NCBI GenBank assembly: GCA_010093685.1
Contig: MU006232.1
Coordinates: 831,427-895,426, forward strand
Direction: 5' to 3'
Source: Ophiobolus disseminans
Taxonomy: Eukaryota; Ascomycota; Dothideomycetes; Pleosporales; Phaeosphaeriaceae
Length of the DNA: 64,000 nt
In this document: positions 12,059-24,577 of the stretch, piece by piece
Layout of the letters: every line of letters starts with the position of its first letter
Position numbering within the stretch: the stretch's first letter is position 1
Position numbers and translations under genes: made by a program
The notes under the pieces: model-generated
The model's database searches: none
Told to the model about the DNA's origin: nothing
Seen by the model: the letters and a program-made list of their open reading frames with translations, nothing else

Positions 12059-13124
12059 CTAACGGTACGAATGGTCGTAGTCACCCTCGTACGAGCGGCT
12101 TCCGCTGTACGCCTCACCACGAGGAGGTGCGCTGTCGTAACTACCACCAGTGCCGGCAGCCGGAGGAGGAGGACGATCATAGTAACCGCCTCCACCACCG
12201 CGTCGGTCCTCGCGTCCGCTGTCCCTACCACTGTAGCCACGGTCGGACGCATAACGGTCGACACCCCGAGGGCCGTAGTCGTCACGGCGTCCGTAGCCGC
12301 CGCCGCCGCCACCACCACTTCCTCCGCCATAGCCGCGGTCGTCGTAACGCGAGCTGCGAGAGCCATAATCGTCGCGACGACCATAGCCTCCACGACGGTC
12401 ATCGGAGTAGCGATCGCCGTAGCGGGAGCCACCGCCGCGAGGACCGCCGCCACCGCGACCACCAAACTCTTCTGGTTTGTTAGCAAGCTCAAGTAGCACA
12501 AGGCAGGGCGGATACTTACCACGTTTGGGCGGGCCGAAGTACTTGCCCGGAGTGGGAGTGCGAGGTTTGGCACGACGGGCCTTCTCGATGCTCAGCGTCC
12601 TACCTTGGTGGACTTCACCTTGCAGGCCCTCCTTGGCGGCGTCAGCCTGATCAGCCGTGACCATCTTGACGAAGCCAAAGCCCCGCGACTCCTTGGTGTG
12701 AGGGTCGCGCATGATGTTGCACTGCTCGACCTCGCCGTACTTCTCGAAGAGACGTGTGACCTCGTCCTCGGTGAGTGAAGGGTGAATGCCCGTGACGAAC
12801 AGGTTCGAGCCTTCGTTGCGGCTACCTTCGTCCTCTTCCTCGGTGCGAGCTGGGGGTGGACCACTGCGTGCCCGTCAGCTCGTGTGCATCACGGGACCTG
12901 GGAGGAAACGTACCGGCTATCACGTTGGTCACGACTATCACGACCGTTGGGAGAGGCGCTGCGGGCGCGTGAGCTGTCGACTTCGCGACGCTCACCGCGT
13001 GGTGACCGGCTGCGATCGCGCTCGTAGCCGCGAGGCTCGTCTGCGCCTGTGTTAGCGAATGGTGAGGTTGCACGGGTCTGGGAGGCAAACCATCGTAGCC
13101 ACGTTGATCGTTTTCGTACTCCAT
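12059..13124 (-). CDS. RRM-domain RNA-binding protein with RS-like and Gly-rich regions
   Basis: Likely splicing or mRNA-maturation factor resembling transformer-2/SR-type proteins. Four exons: 13124-13091, 13046-12914, 12863-12520 and 12471-12059, 307 residues. The N-terminal 55 residues are Arg/Ser/Asp-rich (ERDRSRSPRGERR, SRARSASPNGRDSRDQ). A single RRM spans about residues 74-152 with RNP2 LFVTGI and RNP1 RGFGFVKM, and β4 ends RTLSIEKARR. The C-terminal 120 residues are Gly/Arg/Tyr/Asp-rich with RGG and GGYGRRDDYG-like repeats. The reading frame moves across the third intron, which restores R-EEFGGRGGGG. RNA targets are unknown. Skipping an intron would yield a truncated protein, but no evidence for regulation by splicing is visible. 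Confidence 0.85.
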
Positions 13125-13864
13125 GATGTGCTGCTGTGTCGGGTAGCTGGAGTTGATGGTAGGCTGGTTGGGGTGAGGTAAGGTGTTGTTTGTTAGAGAG
13201 GTGCCGGGGCCTGGATTTTTTGGCAGGGCAGATCGACGGAGCCGTGAGCTGTATTAAGTAAGCGTCACGCTAAGGTGCCCTGACGCAGGCCACTCTGCAA
13301 GTGGGTGGATCTGGGGTGAGTGTGGGTCTGAGAGGACGAGGTAAAGGCAGAGCTCGAGAATACACCGCCGTCTTTATGAGAAGATAAACACAGAGGGAAC
13401 AGGATGGGATGGGCAGAACAAAGAGGCAGCAGCGGTAGCGAGGGCTGACAAGTGAGGCAACTGCAGGGTTCAGGTTAGCCCTGCCGGAGCTGAACAATAC
13501 TGTTGCGCGTTGTCAGACAACTGAGCATCCACTGACAATGGCACACAACGTGTCCTCGACGTTCATCACTCTCAAATGTGGCATCAAGAGTACTAGTAGT
13601 AGTGGTATTTGCGTTCGGGATTGACAACGGGTGCACCAATAACATGTCCTTCATTGCGTCCAGCATTAGACCAAGACTCCGTGCTAAATGCTATACAAAC
13701 TAAGTGCCGTCCGAAGCAACTCTCTGCGTTGACAAGTCCCAAGTCGCCGAACCCATCAAAGTACCGTACGCCGGTTCAGCATGTCCTCCCATATGGTACA
13801 AAACTGTAAAGTGATACAAGGTAAGAAATGAAATGATGGCCAAACGAAGAGGAACCAGGAGATA
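13125..13864. other. Intergenic, no gene seen
   Basis: 740 bp upstream of the RRM gene and downstream of the Nto1 gene. Only short frames; no motif recognised. Confidence 0.5.
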
Positions 13865-16800
13865 TCACCAGCCTCGCCTCTTCGACTTCTTTCGTGCAAC
13901 AGCTTTCTTAACCTCCGCAACGTTCGAATCAGGTGCATCGACTGGCTCAACAGGATCTGAGTCGGCAAGTCCATCGAGAACGTCATCGTCAAGCTCGCTG
14001 AGCTCTTCACTCATGTCGCGCAGCACCTCCCGGCCAGTGTATCGCTCCTCGTAAACAGTCGTGCCTTTGATGTCGAAGGTTTCCAAGTACCATGGTATGC
14101 CGCCGTTGCCTAGAGGATTGAGGAGGTTCTTCTCGGACCTTGGCGGCGTAAGAGGCTGGCCGCTACCCTCTACGTGATCTATGTCCATAGCATCGAGCCG
14201 TGACCGCTCGTTGGAAGCATGTAAAGCATCTTGGCCAAGCTGAGCTGCAATAGCTGCTTCATCGGCCGCTTCATCGTGGGCAGTACGGTGAGGGTCGGCT
14301 GCATTGTCGTCGGGCGTAGGTGCCAATTGCATCTCCTCCGGTTTGGCAGCGACTGCTTCGGCTTCTCCATCCGGAAGGATCTCATCGTCTTGTCCAATGG
14401 TGTCCTGATCAGTCTCAGTCGTTTGACGGATACCTTCTTCAGCAGACAATACGCTGGGCCTGCGTTGAAGCTTCTGATTGAGAAGAGTCTCGAGATCAGG
14501 CAGTTGCTCGTAGGGTCGGCCGGCTAGATCGGATTCTTTGCGCAGCGCCTCTTCGAACAGCGGCTGGAGGCCTCTCAGAATCCGCTTCACAAGCTTTTTT
14601 GTCTCCTTTTGCTCGGCAGTCAAGGCGCTGTGGGCGACCTGATCCAAATCAAGCTCGGCTTCCGCTCCCGTTTTGGCAGCTGTAGCGAAGTCTATCTCCT
14701 TCCTCACAACTCTCAGTAAGTCGGTTCTGAACGCTTGTACTGAGGTATAGAACTTCTCGTCCAGTCCAACCTGTAAGTCGCTGAAGCCATCTGTGAAGAT
14801 ACCTTTGCTGTCCCAACTAGGTGTTTTATTAGCGAAAGTTCAGGGTATCCGCTCGGCCATACGTACCTAATAGCGCGGAGGAGGATCGGTTCCAGGAGTC
14901 GGGGAATCGGGAAGTAGATGCAGTCGACGATGCGTTGGAGAATCAGGGCGTCCTGCAACTTCTCGGCCTCACGGTCTTTGATCATTTCAGTCATAGCGCG
15001 AATCTGCTCCATGTCGGTTTCCAAATGTTCTGCAAACTCTATGCGTCGTTGCAGGCGTGGTCGACCGGCAGCGCCCATACCCGCAAAATTTCGGCGCGTA
15101 ATTTCCATCGACGAGAAAGCTTCCATCTGCAGCTGGAGTCGCTTCAGCAGTGCTGCACCCCGACGTGCCTCTCGTTTCAATGTCCAGTACTTGCAGGCCT
15201 CTTGAACAAACTCCTTACGCTTGCGGAAGTTGAACCTGCTGAGTGTGGTCTCGACATTGTGATACACGGCCTGGGGAACGACAGGTGCACCAGAAGGTAA
15301 CCTCCATGATTTAGTAGGCTGGCCACGTTTGCGCTTGTTACCACCTGCGCTGTCGTCGCCGTCCATGCCCTCGACGGAGGGCATAGCAAGTGACGACCCA
15401 ATAGAAAGCGCATATGCCTGGCTATCGGGCCATCGAATGTGACGCATGGTGTGTCGATAGAAGGCCTTGGCATCTGCAAGCGCACCCTCCACATCGTATT
15501 CGCGTTTCCAATCGGACGGAGAATGCCTGTCACAATACGCCTTCAAGACATTTCCATCGTGGGGGTTTGAAGCTTGAGAAGACTTCATGCGCAAGCACAG
15601 TCTAGCTTTGCGAGCACAAGTGACGTGGAAAGCGTCGAAGCAAGACTTGTGCCCGCATTGGATGCATGCGCCCATCTTCTGCTTGCAGATATAGCATGTC
15701 TATGATGTATGTTAGTGACGGCTTGTCATGGCAGGGAATTTGGACTTTACCAGTTTCCATCGTGTTTTCGGGACCTTTTCAACATCCTGTACTGGCTCCT
15801 GGAATGTTGCGTTACCAAGAGATACTTCAGGAATCCACATGGCGCAGAGGAGATGTGCCCACTTCATGGCGGTCGTCTGTTTGAAAGCGCCATCGATGTT
15901 GGGGCAGAATATGCAGCCCTACAGTTGTTAGTCAGGAACAACATGCGGTAGGGGTAAACTCACGGGTAACTCGCTGACAGGGGTGCCACGCCCCACTAGC
16001 TGGCACCGTCTGCATAGCCACTGGCCTTCTGGGATGAAAGGTACGCCGTAACACTCTTGGTGGACAGCGAGGTCGCACCCATCGCAGAAGACTATAGCAT
16101 TCGTATTCTCGCAATCGCCGTCGTCGCAGATGGCACATTTCGTATCCTGCTCCTCGCCTTGGCCAGCTGGTTCGCCATTCACTGCTGCTGCACTGCTGGA
16201 TCGCGGGCGATGTGTCTGCGGGGGCTTGGGGTTCGGTTTTGGTATGCCTAGTGGTCGTCAGTTCAGACCTCACACTCTGTCAACACCGTGTACTCACGTT
16301 TCTCCAGAGCATGCCACTCTTTCTCAATCTGCGTGATTGTGACTTCGAAGATGGCCGGCTTGATGATCTCCATATTTTCTTCTTTCCGCTGCATGTTGAT
16401 TGAATCTAGCCAGCGGTCGTCCTGCTCGTCCATATCGTACTCAACGCGACCTAGGACGACTGCACTCGCTGGGCCGTCTGTTTCTGTCTGCAGAGCCAAA
16501 TCCAAGTCTTCCTCGATGGAGCCCTCAGGCAGCCGTACCATGTTGTTCTCGGCTCTTGCGAAGACCTCGCTCTCCTGGTAGCCAATGTTGGCCATTGTTC
16601 GGTCCACATAGTTGATCTTGACGCCCTCGCTCTCCTCGTGTGCTTTGAAAGGGTCGACTTGGCGCACTGAGGGTTTGGGCAGATTCAGCTTCTCTCTCGG
16701 ATTCATAGTCGGAAGAGGGTTGATGCGTGGCCGCGGCGGGGACCCCAGCCCAGCAAGCATCGAGTCCTTGTTGCGCGGTGGACGACCGGGCCGCCGCTTT

Positions 16801-17441
16801 GGCGTTGAGAACATGCCCGTGCCGTTGGCGGATCCCCCAAAGCTGCCCTCCTGCTCAAATTCCTCCGACTGCTGCGCGCGAAGGCCATCCAGCACGGCGG
16901 ACAGGCCCGTGTCGACGGCATATTGACCACTTGCCGGGCCGTTCAGCGGCGTTCCCGGGGCGCTGTCGGCAGGACTGACGCCGTCGATCTGGTCTGCGGT
17001 GTAGATGGGGCACTCGGCATCGATGTCGAGCTCGGGGTGGAACTCGTCCCAGCTCCGCTCCTCGCGCGGCTTGTACCCATCGTTCTGCGCCACGGCGGCG
17101 GCGACTGCGGCGGCCGAACTGGACCGCGGTCCAGCAGGCGGCCTTTCACGTCGTGGGCGCGAATATGACGAGGGCGAGGACGCGGGGAGGGCGACGCCGT
17201 GCCGTTCAGCGTTGAGTCTGCCCACGCGCCCACGGGGGCCGATGTACGCGTAGCCGCCAGGCCCAGTTCCTCCTACAGGCGTCTCCTGTCCCTCGGCATC
17301 AATGTATCGTCCCCCACCGCCTGGTCCGCCGGGGATGTACTTGCGCCGCTTGCTGGGCGGGGCCGAGTCTGAGGTGTATCGCCGGGGGGGTCGCGCAGAG
17401 GATCGAACGCGTGGTCGTGGAGTGTCGGGAACGGGCGCCAT
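13865..17441 (-). CDS. nto1: Nto1-like PHD-finger protein, NuA3-type histone acetyltransferase subunit
   Basis: Scaffold and histone-reading subunit of a MYST acetyltransferase complex (BRPF/Jade relatives); acts on chromatin. Five exons: 17441-16298, 16247-15964, 15918-15751, 15699-14867 and 14816-13865, 1126 residues. Residues 1-240 are disordered (Pro, Arg, Ser). An enhancer-of-polycomb-like N domain follows (about 255-382, with VDRTMANIGYQESEVFARA and EYDMDEQDDRWLD). The first PHD finger is about 419-470 (CAICDDGDCENTNAIVFCDG, HQECYGVPFIPEGQW). A zinc knuckle and extended PHD cover about 476-600 (CIFCPNIDGAFKQTT, WAHLLCAMWIPEV, CYICKQKMGACIQCGHKSC, FHVTCARKARL). PHD-knuckle-ePHD plus EPL1-like region is diagnostic of this family. 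The C-terminus is helical and acidic. A recognisable bromodomain or PWWP is not seen, which fits Nto1 rather than animal BRPF. All four introns are 50-52 nt. Confidence 0.9.
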
Positions 17442-18656
17442 GTAGAAGGTCGTGGAATGCGTGCGTCGCCAGTCAGGGTCGAGCTGCCAGTTGCGAAGGC
17501 GCGCCGGCGGTGGACGTGGTCTGCTGGCCGGGGTGCGGCAAGAGCGTGTTTACCAGGCAGGCACGAGGCCGTTGTGCGTGTGCGTCGGTGAAGGTCAGCG
17601 GAGAGGGCGCGCGCGGCCAGAGGAGCGCCGTGATGATATGCGCCTCCACGTCTCCATGTTGAGGTTGCGCAGGGAGCGAGGAGCGCAGGCGCAATCGGGC
17701 TAGCGTGCCAAGCATGAGCTGCAGGCACTGGTCTTCCCGCGCCGTTCACTCCACACCTCCGGCTCCGACACGTCCACAGCCGATCACTGCGGGCCCTTTC
17801 GCAGGCCGCAGAAACGTGTCCGTGAGGAAGGAACACACTTCGGCAGTATCAGCCGGTCCACACTCGTTCTTGCCATCATGGCCCGCTCTGTTCACTACCA
17901 CAGTGGTCTGGATTCTCTACTGCTTGCTTCTATATAGTATCAACAGAGGTGTCTGGATTCTTCGAGCTGGCAAGGTACCTACACAAAACACGCCTATCGT
18001 TAAGGCTCGAGGTTCCCCCGAGCAAGTCATGTATTGGTATGGTCCGTGTGTCATTGAGTGGTCAGTGACGCGCATAGTCAAGCTGTGATGGATGAGCTGG
18101 AAGACGTGAATGCACTAGCTCGTATGTGACCTTTTCTCGCATCTGTGGGACGGGAATTGGCGCAAAAAAATCCCCATCCCGTCGGCGCTCTAGTCCCTGC
18201 TAACGAGCATGTGCATGTATACACCGCCTGGCACTGTCTCGCCAAAGCAATTGCTTACTGTATGTGAGAATATGGAGGATCGGCTAACCTCTTCAGGTGT
18301 AGCAGAGCGTTGTTTGGCTCCTCGCAAGGCCTTCTGCATGCGGTGAATATGTAGACTCGCAGGGTTGCGAACAAAGCTAGGGCACCGCCAATGACCATCG
18401 TCGTCTGGATTTACCGCGGCTGTGATCCGGCTGCTTACGAACGAATGGCGTTGACTTCACGAATAGATGCCTGAAAGTCACAACTAATTTTCAAACTGGG
18501 TAGCTCCTTCCAGGCCACCAGCCGTGGCAGCACCTTCACTTTCACGAATCATAAAGCTGCGTGACCCTCGTTTGCTCCGCCACTGAACCCCACAACTACT
18601 CTCATATCTTAAGTTCCTGTCCCCGGTCCTCAGCTAATCTCATAACCACAAACCCA
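17442..18656. other. Divergent intergenic region, no gene seen
   Basis: 1.2 kb between the starts of the Nto1 gene (-) and the FAD monooxygenase gene (+). Frames of up to 187 codons near 17.3-17.8 kb overlap the Nto1 start and are GC-rich shadows. Nothing else is recognised. Confidence 0.5.
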
Positions 18657-20163
18657 ATGGCGTACCATGGCCAAACCCCCAAGAAGCCGTTTAGAGTCAT
18701 AGTTGTCGGCGCCGGACTTGTCGGACTCTCACTATCCCACGCCCTTCAGCTCGCGAACATTGAACATGTTGTTCTTGAGAAACACAGCGAGATTGTGTCA
18801 TTACACGGCGCGGCTCTGATGATTTATCCTAGCGTGGCCCGCGTCTTCGATCAGTTCGGCATCCTCAAGAACATACAAGAATCAATCACACCCGTGAAGA
18901 GAGAGTTCTCACGCTGGCCCGACGGCAGTGTCAATATCAAGCCACAAACAATAGCAACCATCACGAAGACGTTCGACCTACCAATCATACTCTTTGACCG
19001 GCAGCGGTGCGTCTCTCACCTCTACGAGGGCCTGCCGGACAAATCCGTCATTCGTACCAGTACTCGTGTTAAAGGCATTGAGCACACCGAAACCGGAGTC
19101 AAGGTTCATCTCGCCGACGGAACGTATGAAGAGGGCGATCTGGTCATTGGCGCCGATGGCGTTCACAGTCTTACAAGGCAACTCATGTGGGACTACGCAG
19201 CCAAGAATGACTCAGCGTCGATACCTGAATCCGATAGACAGGTCCTGTTCACCGAATTTAAAGGCATTTATGGCGTCAGTAACCAGGATGACCTTCCAGA
19301 TTTAGGGCCCTCAGACGTGAACATCGTACTCGGGCATGATGTCACAAAACTTCTCTTCACTCAGCCAGGCGTGGCATACTGGGCATTAATCTACAAGGAC
19401 GAATACAGCCAGCCACCGAAGCCTTACAGACCGGATTTGAAAGAGCAGGAAGGAGTCGCACAGTTTTACAAGGACACCAAATTTACGGAGAACCTGAAGT
19501 TCGGCGACCTGTGGGACCATAGGACCCGCGCCGGCCTTCTCAACATTGAAGAAGGTATCCTAGACAAATGGCACGCCGGTCGCATCGTGCTTGTCGGCGA
19601 CTCTGTGCACAAAGTAAGTTGACGCTTCATGCTCATCATCAAGCAAAGCCTAATTGCCGTGTCAGATGACAGCGGACCTTGGTATCGGCGCAAACATGGC
19701 CATTGAGTCCGCGACCGTCCTAGCCAACGTCCTCCAACAAGCCACTTCACAATCCCCCGACGCCGCCAAATACCATCCCAGCCTCTCCGAGCTCGACCAA
19801 CTTTTCGAAAAGTACCAGTCCAAACGCTACGAGCGCGCCAAAGTCTACATGAACCTCTCCGGCAGCATAACACGTATGCGCAGCTACCAAAGTCTTTGGC
19901 AACGCTTCTTCATCGGATACATCGGTACGCTGCCATTTATGCAGCGCTATCAGGGCCAGAGGATGATGGAGGGTCTGGCGAGAGGACCGAAGCTGGCGTA
20001 TGTGGGCACCAGGACGATTAACGAGGATGCAGAAGGCTGGAAGTTGGGGGCAAGGTACGCTAAACATAAGGGCAGCGGGTGGTTCACATACGTCCTTGTG
20101 ACGAGTGTGTTTGCTGCAGCGGTCTCGTATGTGGCCTTGCTGAATTCAGGAAGATTGGCATGA
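18657..20163 (+). CDS. FAD-dependent monooxygenase (UbiH/salicylate-hydroxylase fold)
   Basis: Class A flavoprotein monooxygenase, using NAD(P)H and O2. Two exons, 18657-19613 and 19666-20163, 484 residues. The ADP-binding motif VVGAGLVGLSLSHALQLA is at residues 16-33, the E of VVLEK closes the Rossmann segment, and VIGADGVHSLTRQ (about residue 165) is the DG motif. The RIVLVGDSVHKMTADLGIGA segment, spanning the intron, is the FAD-ribityl GD motif. A hydrophobic stretch at the C-terminus (YVLVTSVFAAAVSYVALL) suggests a membrane anchor. Overall it is like the fungal epoxidases of indole-diterpene and meroterpenoid pathways (PaxM-like), but no prenyltransferase, cyclase or synthase gene is nearby, so the substrate is unknown. 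ATG 18657 is chosen because the Rossmann motif then lies near the usual position; an in-frame start at 18561 would add 32 atypical residues. Confidence 0.87.
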
Positions 20164-20295
20164 AGCAGAGACAAGCCAGGAACGACATGGTATTTTCATT
20201 ATATTCAACGTACGACACACCTAACTCCTCTCACCATAGATTTACGGTATACACAGCATTACATAATAGCTATAAATTCAATAGAGAACAACGGC

Positions 20296-21593
20296 CTACT
20301 CCGCATCCCACTCCGGATCATAATACGCACACCCCTGCCGATGCACAACTCTCCTCGTCCCTTTCTTCGCATAAGTCGCAAGGCACTGCCAGCAGAACTC
20401 ATGTTTGCACTTTGAACCTACAGTGCATTAGTATTCTTCATCCAAGCTCCAAACCCAGCATCAGACTCACACGTCATATGATCGCAGCCAAAGTCTTTTT
20501 CAATGCTCCTCTTGCACCCCGGGCATTTCTTCGTCGTGGCCGCAATGAGGTCTTTGCTTGCTGCTTCTTCGGCTTTTTTGATGTGTTTGTTTGTTCTGTG
20601 AGGATAGACACGAGTATCAGTTACTTCCACTTTCACTCTTACAGTTATGTTTGGTGAGTGGATATGTAAACGTACCGATAGTCGTACTCCTGACATGTCT
20701 CGCCCTTGTGCCACATCACGCCATGCACCACGCAATGCGTCTTTTTGCATGTTTTGCACCTGAACTTGGCCGTTCCGGGCGGATGCACCTGTCCGGCTTT
20801 GCAATTTTTGGCAATGCACCATCGGTGGTTGGGGATGGCGTCGTACTTGGCTTTGGTTGTGAGATTGTCGTAGCTATTTCACGATTGTCAGACTTGGTGC
20901 TGTGAAGCTCTGGTATGATGAACATGATGCTTACCGCCGGAACACTTCGCTAGGGGCAAATTCTCGAATGTCGTTGTAGTCCATGCGTGCGGCGCAGATG
21001 GGGCAGTTTATTTCATTCCAGATCTTGGTGCTGGATTCGGATTCGATCCATGTTCGTAGGCATCTTCGACATGCGTCGCTATCGTGCGAGCATTGGTCTG
21101 TTGGTGGCCGGTTTGGGAAGCGACGAAGTGAGCGCGCATCGGTACAGATGATGCATTCCTTGGTTTGTTGGCTTTTCTTCTGATGCAAGTTGGAGTTGGA
21201 AGCACTCGGCTTGGAAAGATGGTCCCCCTTAACCCTGGCCTTTGCTTGTTGGCTGTCACTTCTGCGCGCATGCTGATGGCCGCCACTCTTGATCCGAACT
21301 GACTCCGTTGAGGTTTTGCCCCTTCCATATTTTGGTTGCCGCCTTGGAGCTCCAACATTTCCGTCAACTTCATTCAGCACATTCAGACGTGGCCTGCTGC
21401 CTTTTGTCCCAGTCGTTTTGCTTCTCCGGGCGGAGGATGTGTCCCAATGAACCGATTTCGGTAGTGTTCTACTATGGCCAATCGCCCCATATTGCGCTTT
21501 TTCATGCCTAGGACGGTGGCTCCGAGGCAAAGATGAGTCCCTTCTGTGGGGTTGTTTGTTAGGTGCAGCCTGTCTGCTCAGAAGCTGACCCAT
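20296..21593 (-). CDS. RBR (RING-IBR-RING) E3 ubiquitin ligase
   Basis: Transfers ubiquitin through a cysteine thioester intermediate in RING2. Four exons: 21593-20935, 20873-20676, 20595-20471 and 20417-20296, 367 residues. Residues 1-145 are basic and disordered. RING1 begins CIICTDARS and ends with CPICAARM. IBR includes CIAKNCKAGQVHPPG, FRCKTCKKTHCVVHG and WHKGETCQEY. RING2 starts KKCPGCKRSIEKDFGCDHMTC and continues SKCKHEFCWQC after the last intron. The catalytic cysteine is the one in GCDHMTC. A short conserved end follows (GCAYYDPEWDAE). It is shorter than Ariadne-type proteins and lacks a UBA or Ariadne domain; fungi carry several such small RBR genes of unknown substrate. It lies tail to tail with the monooxygenase gene, 132 bp apart. 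Confidence 0.9.
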
Positions 21594-22061
21594 GAGGATT
21601 AGGCTGCACTACAGCCAGCTGTCGAGTTAAGGTTACGAACAACGACGACACGCATTAGCAAGCATTACAATAAATGGCTTGCTCCAAAGAATATTTCCTG
21701 AGTAGAGTCAACAAAGACGTTTCGGGTTCAGTAGGCTTTGGCAATCCTGTGCAAGGGCGGAATTGACAAGGCTGAGCAATGATCTCACACACCCGACTTG
21801 AAGCAGCTTGACACGCACGTGCTTGGAAGTCGCATTTGCGCACGACAACATCCGTCCAAGTACAAGGCAGCTGCGCCATTGAGGGGTGTTCGGATGGGCG
21901 GGGTGCACCGGTGACTCGCGATAACCGGTAAGCAAGATGATTGGACCCGTGTCTTAAAGATGCAGGAAGGCTGACAGGCAGCACCCTTATAGCGAACCAA
22001 GAGATAAAAAGAAGGGCAATCGTTGCCAGATCTACTTTAGAATATATAGACAGACGCCTAA
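21594..22061. other. Intergenic, promoter of the RBR gene
   Basis: 468 bp between the RBR start and the 3' end of the F-box/LRR gene. No gene or motif recognised. Confidence 0.5.
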
Positions 22062-24577
22062 TCAACGATAAAACCAGCCTGACTCGTATCGGTTGCCATA
22101 GCAGTCTAGTTCTCCTTCTTCTTGATTGACTGGCTTGCGTATCACCGTCACAGCCCCCGGCCAATAGCCCTCTACGTCAGGATCAGTGTCTCCCATCTGC
22201 AACAAGTTATTGTATGCAGTCGTCCTGTCCTTTCTGAATTTTGCGATCTCGTCTACTACGTCAAGTGCAGCTTGAGGTTGGCCTTCAGCTTCCCGCAGAG
22301 CGCTGAGCGGTGCCACATGTCGCTCAGGGGCCACTTCGAGCCCGCTCATTGCCGCTAGGGGCAGAGTACGTCCTGGCTCGACACTTGGAAGACCGCACTC
22401 TTCTTCGCCAAAGAATGAGAAGTCGTTCGCAGCTGCGTTCCAGAAAGCCTCGGAGTCTGCGTCTTCTGTGGAAGATTTCGTCGGATAGGCTCGCCAGCTG
22501 CTCGAGATCTTCTTGGGCGCTACTTGTGGTGGTGCCATCTCAAACACTATCCTTCGCAGGGCGAAAAGACCATAGGCATGCTCGCGTTCAGCGACCGCGC
22601 GACTACGACCGGGAGGGAGCGCATAGGTGTGTTGTGCTCGTTGTCTAGCAATAGCGGCTTCCTCTGCGGCGTCTTTGACGTATTGGATCAAGCGATCGAT
22701 CACCTTCTTGTTCACTGTCGATGTAGGAACATCTGTTAGAACGAGGGTATGCACATGAGGAAGCATATTAGGGTGAAGACGATTTTCTTGAGCCTGGCGG
22801 AGCTCGATTCGTGCTCGACGATTCTCCACATAGTAAGTTGAGTTGTGCCGTGACCTGTTCCTGGCGGTACTCGGTAAGGTTGTTTGTTTGCCTTCCTCTA
22901 TCGGTGAGGTTTGGGATAAGGGCGACAGGAGTGCAGTGCCGTCTGCGGAAGGTGCGTGGAGGCCATCGTGCTCTAGAAATGGATTGATTGAGGCAGGAGG
23001 AGAGTCTATCCACACTGGTTCGGGAGCATACGCTGCACCACGCTTAACTTCTTGCGGTTCCGTCACGACCTCAATCTCGGGAGGCAGGACTACGACTTCC
23101 GAAGGCATTTTCAATGGTGTAACCTCTTTCTGTGCTAAGCTCGGCGGTGCACAACCCGGAAGCTCTACCGGGTATGACGCATCACCTGGAGCTTCGACAA
23201 CAATTGTGTCCACTGAGTCGAGTTCGCTCATGGGTGGCTCGGTCGCGTCTAATTCTTGTGCATGTAGGTGTGCATGGGACCCAGTATCGCCATCCAATTC
23301 TGCGCGTGGTGGCACTCCAGCGTCCGTGGGGCCATCTTCTGTGATAATCTCGTAGTTGACACGGAGGTATTTCAATTTGGCGGAAGCGTATTCTGCGAGG
23401 ACCGGAGTTAATTTCGAAACCCCTGGAAGCTCTATATCGTTGGAAGCCGCCGCGATTGGGTACAGTCGATCCATAACTGCAGGCAGGATACCAATGTCCA
23501 GCACCTGTAAGCGTTTCGAACGGAGTAGTCCTGATATGCCTTCGACTGTCATTGTGTTCTTCGAAAGATACAGGTGAGTGATGCCCACGTCTCTGCTTGT
23601 CTCAATCGCTAGGCTACCAACGAAGCCTCCAGTGAGTTTACGGCGGACATGACCAGCTACATTCTCTGATACAAGAGGATCTACTTCACCGTCTAGTCTT
23701 CCGTGCTCCACAGGCGGTAGCGGGCCCCGGACGGTATGTGATTCGATTGCTTCTTCTTTCAAGCAATGATGAAGCAAAGTTCGAGCACTTGCATCCGTCA
23801 AATGATTGTCGCTCACATCCAGGCTCCTCACTCGAGTTGCAATTGCGACAGCAACATTTTCAAAGTCAGCGTCTTTGAGTCCTAGACCTTTCAGGTTCAA
23901 CAGGCGTAAGTTGCTGAGGAATTTGAGCTTGCTCAAGACTGCAGCATCTTTGGCAGCTGGTGTTCGCGACAGATCCAGAGAAACTAGGCTTGGAAAGTGG
24001 CACAAAGCCTCTGCTAGGCCTGTCGAAGTTGTGTTTGTGCAACCTGAAGCATCTAGTAACCGCAATCCAAACACTGGATAGTCGGCTGGATGACTGGATT
24101 TTCGACGTAGACTGGCATGACGCAGGCATAGGAGCGAGGCGTGGTCGAAGAATGGGAGTCCGTTTACAAGTAAACACTGAAGTCGTGGAAGGTACTCGAG
24201 GCAGTCGCGAAGCCATTCTGCATGCGGTCCGCCATAGATCTCTGCGTGGGCTGGAGGCAGTTCAAGGGTATGTGTCAACTCTCGTACAAACGGTCGAACA
24301 TAGGGCAATATGCGTTTGAAACGTGTTAGGGCAACTGCGTGGTATTATTTGATACTGATATTACTACTTCGACAATGTAAGCCTTACCGTATACGGTATC
24401 ATTCTGGGCTCCAAAATGTGATGCAGGGTTGCCCCAGAGTTGTGGGGTCACGATCTCGTGGAATGTTCGACAGACTAGCGCAGCAGAGCACAAGGTCTCT
24501 GACGGGAGGTATCGTGCAACCAGCGCCCATGGGTTTTGATGTATGGCACTCTCGTAAGATGGGAGAAGGTCGTCCAT
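22062..24577 (-). CDS. F-box/leucine-rich-repeat-like protein
   Basis: Probable substrate adaptor of an SCF ubiquitin ligase. Two exons, 24577-24388 and 24334-22062, 820 residues, joined by a 53-nt intron that splits a Val codon. Residues 20-55 (NPWALVARYLPSETLCSAAL, then VCRTFHEIVTPQLWG) read as an F-box. A leucine-rich-repeat region covers about 95-400, with units such as SLVSLDLSRTPAA, NLRLLNLKGLGLKDADF, VRSLDVSDNHLTDASA, ITHLYLSKNTMT and RLQVLDIG. The middle (about 440-590) is acidic and disordered. The last 200 residues form another conserved-looking block (TLVLTDVPTSTVNKKVIDRL, YGLFALRRIVFEMAPPQ, DPDVEGYWPGAVTVIRKPVN). The target is unknown. Confidence in the F-box is moderate, in the LRRs high. 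Confidence 0.82.

Noticed and set aside
12013..12573. 186-codon Ala/Thr/Val-rich frame overlapping the RRM gene
   Set aside because: Alternative frame of the Gly/Arg-rich repeats; the RRM frame with its introns explains the region.
18657..24577. Secondary-metabolite cluster around the FAD monooxygenase
   Set aside because: The neighbours are an RBR ligase and an F-box/LRR protein; no synthase, prenyltransferase or cyclase in the window.
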